Notes under the pieces: generated by a model
What the model saw: only the letters and a program-made list of their open reading frames with translations
Told to the model about the DNA's origin: nothing
Databases searched by the model: none
Position numbers and translations under genes: made by a program
In this document: piece after piece, positions 35,437-44,871 of the stretch
Layout: each line of letters starts with the position of its first letter
Position numbering within the stretch: position 1 is the first letter of the stretch
Assembly: GCF_016920785.2 (NCBI RefSeq)
Contig: NW_024609857.1
Coordinates: 67,454,252 to 67,518,251, forward strand
Length of the DNA: 64,000 nucleotides
Direction: 5' to 3'
Source of the DNA: Ixodes scapularis
Lineage: Eukaryota > Arthropoda > Arachnida > Ixodida > Ixodidae

Positions 35437-35697
35437 AAGGGAGTCAAGAGGTCCAACGAGTCAAAAGGTCCAATAATGGATCTTTTGACTCGTTGGATCT
35501 TTTGACTCGCCAAACACGAGTCAAGAGATCCAATGTGGGTCAAGAGGTCCAACGAGTCAAGAGATCCAACGAGTCAAAAGATCCACGGCGAGTCAAGAGG
35601 TCCAACGAGTCAAAAGGTCCAACGAGTCAGAAGATCCAATAATGGATCTTTTGACGCGTTGGATCTTTTGACTCGTTGGACCTCTTGACTCGGAATC
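35437..35697. repeat. GTCAAAAGGTCCAACGA minisatellite, copy 2
   Basis: The same 17/18-bp units as at 32480-32770, in the same order of direct, inverted and direct blocks, ending GACCTCTTGACTCGGAATC. The frame at 35325-35642 runs through it and reads as SNESK-like repeats; it is not a gene. A poly-A/T-rich segment (35720-35960) separates it from the LTR element. Confidence 0.85.
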
Positions 35698-35996
35698 AAA
35701 GGGAGACTGGAAGTGACACAAAACAACCAAAGTAATCTATTGTGGGATATTTTGAAAACCAAATTATTGTGTTTGCCGAAACCAAATTATTCTATTTTTT
35801 CCCCATTGTGAAATAAATATTTAAAACACTTCCAGCCAAAACCAAATTATTATAGTGTTTGGAAAAATTTTTTTTCCAAACACCAATTTCCAAAAAGGCA
35901 AAAAGCGCGACATTGTTAGCACGAACTAGCGATCGCTAGGTTTTTTTTTAATTTTTTTCATAGAAACGGATGGTTGTCATCAAAGTTATTGTAGGT

Positions 35997-36202
35997 TGTT
36001 ACGATGCGATGTTATCGCTTATCGCTGTCGCGGCCGCAGCAGAACTGCTGAGTCAGGGGGGCGTACCTCTGCTGCTTGCTGCCGATATAAGCGGCATCGC
36101 CGGCAAGCTTTGCGCTCTTTTGGTTCCGGCTGCCGAACAATAAACGCTGCCAAATAAACGTCGGTTCTCCGGATTCGTCGATTCTCCCGGAGAAACGTAA
36201 CA
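35997..36202 (+). repeat. 5' LTR (206 bp)
   Basis: It starts TGTTACGATG and ends AACGTAACA, giving short inverted ends TGTTACG/CGTAACA. It contains two AATAAA signals near 36138 and 36154. It differs from the 3' LTR by one substitution and one single-base indel that I can see, indicating a recent insertion. Confidence 0.97.
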
Positions 36203-36204
36203 GC

Positions 36205-36222
36205 TGGTGGCAGCGGTGGGAT
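36205..36222 (+). promoter_or_regulatory. Primer binding site, tRNA-Leu type
   Basis: TGGTGGCAGCGGTGGGAT lies two bases after the 5' LTR. It is complementary to the 3' end of a eukaryotic tRNA-Leu (…ATCCCACCGCTGCCA plus CCA), which would prime minus-strand synthesis. Confidence 0.85.
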
Positions 36223-36388
36223 GGATCGACGACGCCGGGTTCCATGGGTGCTGTCGGTGAGTGCCTGAGGCTTCCTTTCCGTTCACCGAGCAGCTTAAGT
36301 GTTTAAGGCAGTTAGTTCTGTGGTGTCGCCAAACGGTTGATACGGGCGCTGGGCAAAAGTAGCCAAACCTTTTTGGAAATTTCTGAAC

Positions 36389-39376
36389 ATGGATCCGATA
36401 AATCTCGCGGCGATTGTGAAGCCCGATTTAATGCTCTTAGCGGAAGAGCTGGGTGTTAAAGTGGTCAAGGCCATGAGAAAGCCCGAGATTATCAAGGCCA
36501 TTGAAGATTGTGGCGCGGGCGCCGACGAAATTTCCGAGTGTTGGAGCGAGGTGCAGAAGAGACGAAGGGAAGCGGAACTTCACGCGACTCAAGAAGGGCT
36601 TCGCGTTGCTCGAGAAAAACTTGAGCTAGAAATGCTTCAACGTAACTTCGACGCTGGTGAGGCCATTGTGGTGGATAACAGCTCGAAAATGTTTGACATG
36701 CGAGCCCTTTTTCAACCTTTTCGCGTCGGCGGAGACATGGATCTCTATTTAGTAAATTTCGAACGGGTTTGCGCTAAGATGGGTCTTGCAGAGTCGAGCT
36801 GGCCTCAAAGGCTCTTGAGTTTACTGCCAGCGGAGGTGGCCGACGTTTTGGCCCGACTAGATCCTACAGCAGCCGATGACTACGCGTCCGTAAAGTCATG
36901 CCTGCTTAGGAAGTTCAGGTTGTCGCCTGAAGCTTTTCGACAGAAATTTCGAGAGACAAGGAAAGGACCGGACGAAAGTTACGCGGAGTTCGCTTATAAG
37001 CTTAAAGGCTTTCTGGAAAGTTGGCTCCGTGGTGTCAACTCTTACGAGGATCGTGAAAAGGTGCTGGAGCAGATAGCACTAGAGCAGTTTCTCTCCTGTA
37101 TTCCGACAGGTCTAAAGGAGTGGATTCAGGATAGACCGGAAGGAGAAACGGTGCAAAAAGCTGCAGATTACGCGGATGAGTACTGCTCTAGGCACGGGAA
37201 GAAAGTTGTTGAAGAAAACCGTAGCTCAAACCGTTTCTACGAACGATGCGGACCTCGCACGTTCGTGAAGAAAGGCGCCGAAAAGTGCAAAGAGAGTGAA
37301 GTACCGACAAAGGGAGTGTCTGATTCAGACGAAAAGAAACGTAAAATGAAGGCGTTCGAGGAGCGTAAACCAATAGTGTGCTACAGGTGTAAACAGCAAG
37401 TTGCTCCCGTTAACTTGTGTCTGGGAGAAGCGGAGGACCTACTCAGGCCGTATCTGTATGACATGAAAGTAAATGGTAAATTCTGCAAAGGTTTACGAGA
37501 TACGGGCGCCACGTATGATCTGGTACACTCTTCGCTAGTGGAGCAAGAACATTTTACAGGCGACTGTGTGTGGATCCGTCAGGCCTTGGAAAATCGGGCA
37601 GTTAGTCTGCCCGTAGCTAAGGTAAAACTAAACGGACCTTTCGGAGTAGTGGAAACGGAAGCAGCTGTTTCTGACGGAGTGCTTCCAAACTGTCCGTACA
37701 TACTGTCAAACAGAACTGCAAGGCAATTGAGCGAGTCGGGTATACCGCTTGACATGAATCCTGTTCTAGTCGTCACGCGCTCAATGACAACTAGTGCAGT
37801 GCCGGAAACACTTCAGACGGAAGCGAGCGCGACGACTGGTAAAACCAGCAGCGGGCCCGATGAAGAGCCGAACGAAGGAGCTGACATGACCACGCTGGTT
37901 TCGCCGGAGAGCAGCAATTTTCGTGCGCTAGCCGGTGTAGATAACCTTACGCTTATCGCCGAACAGTCATCCGACCCGAGTCTTTCAAAGTGTCGTGATA
38001 GCGTGGGAAAAGAAAACAAGCCGAACATCTACTTCTTTATGAGCAACGGCATTCTTTACCGTAGTTTCAAAGACAAATCGGGGAACGAGGTAGATCAGAT
38101 TGTCGTTCCATCCAAGTATAGAATTGCATTACTCGAGCTTGCTCACGGAGAAGGGTGGTCGGGACACCTAGGAATCACAAAGACCAAGTGCAGGCTTTTG
38201 GCAGAATATTATTGGCCGGGCTGCTTTAAGGAGGCTGAGCAATTCGTCCGTTCTTGCGACACCTGCCAAAGAACAGGACGACCAAACGAGCGCCGAAAGG
38301 CGCCTCTCACACTAGTGCCCATAATCACGGAACCTTTCAAAAGGCTGGTGATAGACGTCGTAGGACCCCTACCTACAACTAAGACGGGTTTTACGTACCT
38401 TCTAACGATATTATGCCCAGCCAGCAAGTTCCCAGAAGCCGTTCCAATGAAAGAGCAGACATTGGTCGAAGTAGTAGACAACTTGCTCTCGGTCTTTTCT
38501 CGGATCGGGTTTCCTAGTGAAATTCAATGTGATCTGGGTAGCGTTTTTACCAGTGCTCTAACAACCAGCTTTTTCGAGAGGTGTGGCATTAAGTTTGTTC
38601 ACAGTTCTGTAAGCCACCCGCAAAGTAACAGCGTAGAGAGAGCGCACTCGGTAATGAAGCGCATTCTCAGGGCCCTTTGTCACGAACAGAAAAAAGAGTG
38701 GAACTTGGCATTGCCCGCTATGCTTTTCGCGTTGCGAACCGTTGCTCACGAGTCAACTGGTTTCACGCCAGCGGAACTGGTCTATGGACGCAATTTGCGT
38801 TCACCTTTGCGGTTGCTGCGCGAGGGCTGGGAAGGTGAAGCCGAGAACCCAACAGTGGTGGAGTATGTGCTTTCCTTACTAAACCGTCTCCACAAAACGC
38901 GTGAGCTAGTTGAGGCTAACCTGGGAAAAGCGCAGTTGCGAAGTAAAACCTACTATGACAAAAACAGCCGCCTCCGAACGTTTAAGGTGGGTGACCAAGT
39001 CCTACTTTTGAGGTCTTCTAAGGCTCATAAGTTGGAATTGCAATGGGAAGGACCAGCAACGGTCCAGCAGAGGCTATCCGAGACAAATTACGTGGTAAAA
39101 CTGCCAGGTCGCAGAAAAGAGGTCCGCATATACCATTGCAACCTCATGAAGCCGTACGTGGAAAGGGGGCAAGTAGTCAGCATTGCACTAAACCAACCAG
39201 AGGAAGTTCCTACACGAATTCCTGAGCTGGGAAAAACCGACGGGATCCTGACAATCGCCGAAGTCGTAGAGGCCGCAGTCGATAAGACGCTCACCCAAAA
39301 CCAGTTTTCGGATCTTATGGCATTAATTAGAAAATACCAAAAATTTTTTCAACTATTCCCGGAAGAACGAGTCTAG
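36389..39376 (+). CDS. Gag-protease-integrase polyprotein (995 aa)
   Basis: The frame opens at ATG 36389, 187 bp after the LTR. Residues ~1-300 are a Gag of the SCAN-like retroelement type (FRLSPEAFRQKFRETRKGPD). C331 and C334 (CYRC) begin a zinc knuckle that lacks the usual His and is followed almost at once by the protease region (LRDTGAT, catalytic D371), suggesting a small deletion. The integrase zinc finger is H586, H593, C623, C626. The core triad is D656 (VIDVVGPL), D715 (IQCDLGSVF) and E750 (NSVERAHS), spaced D-x58-D-x34-E, one residue shorter than the usual 35. A GPY/F-type module follows (WEGPATV, ~890). The C-terminal 50 residues resemble the sequence that usually leads into RT (YQKFFQLFPEERV), after which a frameshift ends the frame. 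It acts in the retrotransposon particle and in integration. Confidence 0.93.
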   Translation: MDPINLAAIVKPDLMLLAEELGVKVVKAMRKPEIIKAIEDCGAGADEISECWSEVQKRRREAELHATQEGLRVAREKLELEMLQRNFDAGEAIVVDNSSKMFDMRALFQPFRVGGDMDLYLVNFERVCAKMGLAESSWPQRLLSLLPAEVADVLARLDPTAADDYASVKSCLLRKFRLSPEAFRQKFRETRKGPDESYAEFAYKLKGFLESWLRGVNSYEDREKVLEQIALEQFLSCIPTGLKEWIQDRPEGETVQKAADYADEYCSRHGKKVVEENRSSNRFYERCGPRTFVKKGAEKCKESEVPTKGVSDSDEKKRKMKAFEERKPIVCYRCKQQVAPVNLCLGEAEDLLRPYLYDMKVNGKFCKGLRDTGATYDLVHSSLVEQEHFTGDCVWIRQALENRAVSLPVAKVKLNGPFGVVETEAAVSDGVLPNCPYILSNRTARQLSESGIPLDMNPVLVVTRSMTTSAVPETLQTEASATTGKTSSGPDEEPNEGADMTTLVSPESSNFRALAGVDNLTLIAEQSSDPSLSKCRDSVGKENKPNIYFFMSNGILYRSFKDKSGNEVDQIVVPSKYRIALLELAHGEGWSGHLGITKTKCRLLAEYYWPGCFKEAEQFVRSCDTCQRTGRPNERRKAPLTLVPIITEPFKRLVIDVVGPLPTTKTGFTYLLTILCPASKFPEAVPMKEQTLVEVVDNLLSVFSRIGFPSEIQCDLGSVFTSALTTSFFERCGIKFVHSSVSHPQSNSVERAHSVMKRILRALCHEQKKEWNLALPAMLFALRTVAHESTGFTPAELVYGRNLRSPLRLLREGWEGEAENPTVVEYVLSLLNRLHKTRELVEANLGKAQLRSKTYYDKNSRLRTFKVGDQVLLLRSSKAHKLELQWEGPATVQQRLSETNYVVKLPGRRKEVRIYHCNLMKPYVERGQVVSIALNQPEEVPTRIPELGKTDGILTIAEVVEAAVDKTLTQNQFSDLMALIRKYQKFFQLFPEERV

Positions 39377-40659
39377 TCGAACATGACATCGAAGTGAGGA
39401 CTCGGTCAAATGTTCAGTGTAAGGCCTATCGCTTTTCCCCCCGCCAAGAAAAGCTATTAAAGGAGTCCGTAGATCAAATGCTAGAGCTAGGGTTGATTGA
39501 GCGGTGCGAGAGCGACTTCGTGTCTCCTATGATTCTGGTAGACTCCAGGAAAAGAACCTCGTCCCTGTGTGGACTACCGAAAGTTAAACGCGGTAACGGT
39601 AACAAAAGTCTACCCAATCCCTAATATCGAAACTTGCATTGAGAAAGTAAGCAAAGCCAAGTTTATCTCAACCATCGACCTCGTTAGAGGTTACTGGCAA
39701 GTGCCACTTACCGCGAACGCCAGCAACCTTGCCGCCTTCATGACCCCGTTTGGTGTTTTTAAGCCGCTTGTCCTGAGCTTTGGACTGAAAAACGCACCCT
39801 ATGCGTTTTCGAGACTGATGAATCTGGTACTGGTCGGAACAGTCTTTTGCGTTGCCGTACCTAGACGACGTCGCTATATTTTCGGACACGTGGAGAGAGC
39901 ACGTTCAGCACCTAGAACAGGTGTTCTCGCGCCTGCAAGACGCAGGACTTACAGTCAAGGCGAAAAAGTGTAAGTTTGGCCGAGGCGAAGTATCGTATCT
40001 CGGACACGTAGTCGGTCAAGGAATGAGACGTCCACAAGAACTCAAGGTTCAGGCCATTAAAGAGTTTCCCTTGCCACAAACAAAAAAAATTTGATGTCCT
40101 TTATCGGACTGGTGAATTACTATCACCAGTACATTCCCCAGTTCTCTGAAAAGGCGAGTCCCCTGACGGATGCGCTCAAGAAAACTGAGCCCACTAAGAT
40201 CAAATGGGACAATCGCAAGATACATGCGTTTGAGGCTCGCAAGTTAGCCTTGGCGACTCAGCCCGTATTAGTCAGCCCTGACTACACAAGACCCTTCTTA
40301 GTGCAGTGCGACGCCAGCGAAAAAGGACTCGGCGTCGTTCTAAGCCAAGAAAATGAAGGGAAAGAGCACCCGTTTTGTTTGCCAGCAGGAAGCTAACTTC
40401 AAGGGAGCAAGCCTACAGTACCATCGAAAAAGAATGCGCTTGTCTCGTATGGGCTGTAGAAAAGCTTCGCTGCTATCTCTATGGTTCGGAGTTTATTTTA
40501 ATTACAGATCATAGACCGCTCACATGGCTTCAGCAGCTGTCCCCCAAAAACGGTCGCTTGTTACGCTGGAGCTTGACCCTCCAGGAATATTCGTTCTTGG
40601 TTCGACATAAAAAAGGAAAGCTTCATGCGAACGCAGATTGTCTGAGCCGAGCGCTCTAA
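39362..40659 (+). pseudogene. Reverse transcriptase-RNase H region, frameshifted
   Basis: RT begins in a second frame at about 39362 (RTSLVEHDIEVRTRS, then FSPRQEKLLKESVDQMLELG). It shifts near 39560 to DYRKLNAVTVTKVYPIPNIE and STIDLVRGYWQVPLT (catalytic Asp), and near 39835 to PYLDDVAIFSD, the YLDD box at 39858-39869. It shifts again at the A-run near 40085 (SFIGLVNYYHQYIPQFSEKA) and near 40370 into RNase H (FASRKLTSREQAYSTIEKEC, then HANADCLSRAL to the stop at 40659). RNase H acidic residues are visible in QCDASEKGLG, IEKECACL, ITDHRP and NADCLSR. All family blocks are present, so five small indels and not decay account for the breaks; two or more lie in homopolymers. Confidence 0.93.
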
Positions 40660-41362
40660 CCGGCGCACAGTGCGATTTTCTGTTTCTTTTGTCTCATCTG
40701 CACATTTGTAAATAGTTCCATTCAATTTCATTCATTAGCTGTCTATTCCCGAAAGATCGGGAACGATATTTTCAAAAAATTCTGGCTGCGTTTGGGGCAT
40801 ATTTTGTAAGCTATTTCTTTTGAATAATTCGTGCTCTCGGTGAGTGGAAAGGGCGTTTCGGGTGCCTCCGCAGTTTCTGTGGTGCTTGGTTGTTGTTGGC
40901 CCTTCTCATTCCCATCAGAAGCACGACGGACCTCTGTTGTCATCCCGACGTCCTGGCACCGACGGCACTTGACAGCCGCTGCTACTCCTGGGCCGCTGGC
41001 GACTTTGGCTCATGGTCGCAAGGAACGCCATCACCGCTCCTTCCTGCGCCTCTCGGACCGCACAGTCGACGCTTCCGACCAGTCAAGGACACTGAAAACT
41101 GCAGTGACGGTGTTGGGCCGCGCGTCGACGCTTCCGGCCAGTTTCGCAGACGGTGTTGGGCCCTGCGTCTCCAGGACTTCCCGCCCTTCGGATCAGCGCA
41201 AGCTGAACCTGTATTCGCTGCGAAGGTTTCTTCGAGCAACGACTGTGAAGTTCTGCGCAAGCAGCACGAGGATTACGCCGTTCGTTTGTCTGTCGAACAT
41301 TCCCAAGGACGTGTTTGAAACCTGGAGAGTGGCGGGAAAATTGTTTTATGCGGTTTCGCCCT
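40660..41362 (+). other. Unassigned 3' region of the LTR element
   Basis: Frames of 142 and 177 codons (40890-41318, 40831-41364) overlap here, but neither resembles an envelope or other known gene. A short duplication built on GACGGTGTTGGGCC and GTCGACGCTTCCG occurs at 41060-41165. It may be untranslated region or hold an unknown accessory frame. Confidence 0.5.
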
Positions 41363-41377
41363 AAAAGGGGGAGGAGT
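41363..41377 (+). promoter_or_regulatory. Polypurine tract
   Basis: AAAAGGGGGAGGAG directly precedes the 3' LTR (TGTTACG at 41378) and would prime plus-strand synthesis. Confidence 0.9.
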
Positions 41378-41582
41378 TGTTACGATGCGATGTTATCGCT
41401 TATCGCTGTCGCGGCCGCAGCAGAACTGCTGAGTCAGGGGGGCGTACCTTTGCTGCTTGCTGCCGATATAAGCGGCATCGCCGGCAAGCTTTGCGCTCTT
41501 TTGGTTCCGGCTGCCGAACAATAAACGCTGCCAAATAAACGTCGGTCTCCGGATTCGTCGATTCTCCCGGAGAAACGTAACA
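41378..41582 (+). repeat. 3' LTR (205 bp)
   Basis: Almost identical to the 5' LTR: T for C in ACCTTTGCTGC and one T fewer in CGTCGGTCTCC. It ends AACGTAACA and is followed by AGGT. Confidence 0.97.
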
Positions 41583-41796
41583 AGGTGCTGAAAGTGTTCA
41601 TTTGGAGATCGAATGCAGACAAAAAAAATTCGTTCCCACTAATACTCTTTCTAAGTAAAATGTGAAAACGCGCCGATGACGTGTTCGCGCTAACAGTGTC
41701 GCGATTTGCATCTCGGGGAATCGTCTATTCCCTCATTTGTTGGGGCCGTTTTTTCCTACTTGCCACAGGGTGCCTTTTGTTTTCCAAGGAGATATG

Positions 41797-41965
41797 ACCG
41801 GACCGCCCAAAGGCCATGAGAATCGGGGAAACCCAGAGAAAGCGAATCCCCCTTTGGGGAGATCTTTTCTACTTCACACCTGGGGCCTTTTTTTTCCGGG
41901 GACATTTTGTCCGGAGACTTTTTTCCGGGGACGTTGTTCCCGGAACATTTTTTCTTACACCCCCC
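41797..41965. repeat. GGGGACATTTT minisatellite, inverted relative of 5150-5345
   Basis: The arm ACCGGACCGCCCAAAGGCC and CATGAGAATCGGGG is followed by units such as CCGGGGACATTTTGTCCGG and TTTTCCGGGGACGTTG. Arm and units are the reverse complement of the locus at 5150-5345, although the copies have diverged. Confidence 0.65.
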
Positions 41966-42384
41966 GAGGGCGGCCTTAGAGTCACTAAATGAGCTGCGCC
42001 TAGAGTATCGGCACTCCGTTCCCCGGCATTGTTGTGGGCACCGCCATTTTGGCTCGTATGCAGAGCAGACGCAACTGCCGATCGTCATGATTCAAAAGTG
42101 CGACTTTCTCAGATTTAGATTCGTTGTTAAGCGGTCACGCAATACTGCTTTGCTCTGTTACGAACTGTTTAAACGTTTGTGGAGGGCGGAAAGCCGTTTC
42201 CTGTGATTTCAGATAAAGCTTCAGATAACTGGCAACCATGATTTTAAGACACAATATGGCCAAGTGTCGTTACTCTGAAGCGCAGCCTATTTAGTGGCAC
42301 TAGGCGGCCTCATTGAAGGCAAGTTCCTTTGTTTACTCCACTACGAGAGCAAGGTTACCAGCTCAGCCGTAGGTGCTCCGGTAC

Positions 42385-42640
42385 GTTTGATTTTTTTTAA
42401 TCGGCGTTCGAACGTTTGACAAATACAGATTTGATCTCCAAACACACGACATAAGGATCGCAGCACACAATAAAATACTCGCCTCCTAGCACAGCGTACC
42501 TGCTTGAATATTCTTACTTTTGTGCGTTTCTCTCATAGACTTGCGTGTATTGCCTGGTGTCAAGCAATGGCCGCCAGTGGCGACACCGACGGGCTCCCGA
42601 TCCGCGATCCAGCCTACTACAATAGAAATCAGTGGTCTGT
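42385..42640. repeat. Dispersed repeat shared with 7740-8170
   Basis: It shares AATCGGCGTTCGAACG-like, ATTTGATCTCCAAAC, GACATAAGGATCGCAGCAC and GACTTGCGTGTATTGCCT words in order with 7890-8045. No coding content is supported. Confidence 0.6.
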
Positions 42641-42999
42641 TTTCATCGCCGTCACCATGGCAACGAACGCCAAATGAATGGAAGCACGTACGGTACCACC
42701 GCGTGAAGCCAGCAACAGCTGACGCCATTTTACAAACGCCCTCTGCTAGCCAAGGCCGAACGCGGTGTGTGAGATCGGCCGCATTCGCCGGTGCGCCGCT
42801 GGCAAAGACTACGAAGCTGAGACATGCCGACGGCGATTGAGCAAGGAATAGCACAGCGGGACGACTACAACGGGGGCATTTATTGGGACCAAAGGCGCGA
42901 AATAAGCAAGATAAATTTTATTTGAATCATAACGCGCGAAATACTAGTTGGGTAGGACATACCTTTGATGTGGCTTTCCTGTGAACTTTTTACAGAGAA

Positions 43000-43077
43000 A
43001 CAGGGTGCCACATTGAGAAAGCAGCTCAGTTTCCAAAATAGGGACCCTAGAAAGGGCCGTTTTAGACCGCTCCCAGG
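43000..43077. mobile_element. Merlin terminal segment, displaced
   Basis: GGTGCCACATTGAGAAAGC ... GGCCGTTTTAGACCGCTCCCAG corresponds to the sequence that ends the tandem Merlin copy at 46225-46300 (GGTGCCGCATTGAGAAACC ... GGCCGTTTAGATCGCTACCAG). It is cut off from the rest of its element (AACCTAACTGACG from 45058) by the insertion at 43078-45046. Confidence 0.65.
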
Positions 43078-43092
43078 TGAAAATATGAAGTG

Positions 43093-43300
43093 GTATTTTA
43101 TGTGGCACCTCTTGCTTTCAAGTGGTACCACTTGCAAGTCACGCGGCACCACTTGCAAGTTAAGTGGTGCCACTTGCAAACCAAGTGGTACCACTTCGCC
43201 TTCAGGTGGTGTCACTTGGGCCTCAAGTGGTACCGCTTGGGTTGCAAATGGTACCACATGAGCTTGAAGTGGCACCGCTTGGTTGCAAATGGAACCAGTT
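43093..43300. repeat. AAGTGGTACCACTTGCA subterminal tandem repeats
   Basis: Units such as AGTGGTACCACTTGCAAGT, AGTGGTGCCACTTGCAA and AGTGGTACCGCTTGG follow one another with a ~16-17-bp period. Each is nearly palindromic around GGTACC. Frames through them (43090-43323) are repeat translations. Confidence 0.85.
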
Positions 43301-44036
43301 TGCAAAATCACACATATCACTAATAAAATAAGTAAAAGCTGTTGCTCAATTTGAAAAAAAGTTTTAGGTGCCTTAATTATGTTGTTGTTACAAAAAGACT
43401 TTAAATATTTTGACAAGATTTTACACATGTATACAGTGTGATAGAGGTCTATGCATATTGATATGCTAATTTTTGCATGAGCACAATATTTTCAAAACAC
43501 GCGAGAAGAGATCTTTCAGACGAGATTCAGTAAGCCATTAGAAATTTTGGAAATCTTTTCCTGCAAACAGTACTTCACTTCCTGGAGGTCTTTTCTTTAA
43601 ATTGAAAAATTTGCAACAAGAGCTCAAGAAACGCATGCAGGGCATGGCGAGTCATGAGCGTCTCGTCATCTCTTCACAGTTAATGAGAATGCAACATTGT
43701 TTGACACGAGCGCCGGAGAACCAATCACGAACCAAGAAGATAACGAGTCACACCCAGTGTTTCTTAAGCCGTCATTTGCCACTTGTATTGCGTGTACCCG
43801 TTGGGGGTGTTGTGTCTTCATTGTTATATTTTCATATATTCCGATAACTTCGTCTTCTTTGCTGTGTGTTCAATCACTTACTTCTTCTTCATCATCATCA
43901 TTTTTGAATAAAGAGTCTCATGAGAGCAGCACACGTGACTACACGTTCCTTCCCGACCCGCCGGGTCCACCGAGGACTCCAAATTCTTTTGACGACGGGA
44001 TGGACGGCGGATTCGGCATGAAACTTTCTCAAGACG

Positions 44037-44083
44037 TTTTGAGTGAACCAGGGAAGTCGGAAATTCCCTGGTTCACTCAAATT
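44037..44083. repeat. Perfect short hairpin
   Basis: TTTTGAGTGAACCAGGGAA and TTCCCTGGTTCACTCAAA are inverted around a ~7-bp loop. It lies upstream of the BEN-like exons inside the same element and could form a stable RNA or DNA hairpin. Confidence 0.8.
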
Positions 44084-44400
44084 TCGCTCTTCGAGTGTTT
44101 CATGGGGGCATGTGGTGCTCACGCACTGCCCTCGGAATGTCGTCGATACCTGCTGCATTAATGCCTGGGAGTGGAGGGTCAAGAGGACTTCGACGCATTG
44201 CCTTCATCCCGCGGTGTCGCTGTGGCGTCGCCAGCAACGACATCAGCGGCAGCCGCTTCTAGAACTCCGACGAGAGACGTCTACCAATTGGAGGCTGTCG
44301 ACACCCTCAGCACGTAGTATGAAAAGTCGCGCAACACAGACCTGGAGCGTCATCGGTCCCGCCTGCGTTATCAACAGCCCAAAGAACCAGTCGGATTATA

Positions 44401-44871
44401 AGACTACCCTACGGGACTTGGCAGTTCCAGACGTTCCGACCAATCGGGGCACCACCATCGGCTCCTATCAAGCAGAAAAAAATAATGAAGCAGACCAAAC
44501 CAACCATGGTAGCCAAAGACATGGCGCTAGCGATTTGGGGTCGCGTGGTACTTGCCCGAACGACTTATAGGCGCAAGGTGGCACCGAAGGACACGCAAAA
44601 ACAAAATGTGGTCGTCCGGAAGGAACTGAGTCCCTTCAAAGTTGGCCTCGTCATAGGTAAATGAGTTCAATCTGTTCAATCATATGACTATCCCCATGAG
44701 CTGTTATTAGATTAGTATTTTTCTGTTGTCTTTGCAGAAACTGTGCAACATTGGGGACACCAGAATAAGGTACCTGTTCAGCAAGTCATCACTAACATGT
44801 CGACAGTCCTGTCACAAAAGATCCAGGACTCCCAAAAAGCTCTGAGGCACCTGGGTTTTGAGGATGTTTAA
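44401..44871 (+). CDS. BEN-domain-like protein, C-terminal two exons
   Basis: A frame open from about 44401 encodes a basic stretch, then MVAKDMALAIWGRVVLARTT and KNVVVRKEL-like residues (QNVVVRKELSPFKVGLVI). It ends at a donor (ATAG/GTAAAT, exon end 44656), and after an 81-bp intron (acceptor TTTGCAG) exon 44738-44871 continues in frame: ETVQHWGHQNKVPVQQVITN, then SQKIQDSQKALRHLGFEDV and stop. A poly-A signal follows at 44919. The block order (an M/KD-A-IWG helix, a KEL-P-K turn, then a long helix ending in a basic tail) fits the C-terminal BEN domain, a DNA-binding and chromatin-linked fold. Upstream coding sequence (44175-44400) is interrupted by stops, so the 5' part is decayed or mis-spliced in my reading. 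Domain identity is a family-pattern judgement, not a search result. Confidence 0.5.

Larger units (their letters stand above)
35993..41586 (+). mobile_element. Ty3/gypsy LTR retrotransposon, full length, INT before RT
   Basis: The element is bounded by LTRs at 35997-36202 and 41378-41582 and by AGGT on each side (35993-35996, 41583-41586), so it is one complete insertion. The order read directly is gag, protease, integrase, reverse transcriptase, RNase H; no envelope frame is recognised. Ordinary Ty3/gypsy elements have integrase last. An INT-RT order in gypsy-type elements is known from the Gmr1-like group described mainly from deuterostomes. A ~720-bp region of unassigned sequence (40660-41362) precedes the polypurine tract. 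Confidence 0.95.

Noticed and set aside
32480..35697. CRISPR array from short regularly spaced repeats
   Set aside because: The units are degenerate, occur in both orientations, have no unique spacers, and the genome is eukaryotic.
40831..41364. Envelope gene at the 3' end of the LTR element
   Set aside because: No signal peptide, transmembrane segment or envelope-like motif is visible in either overlapping frame.
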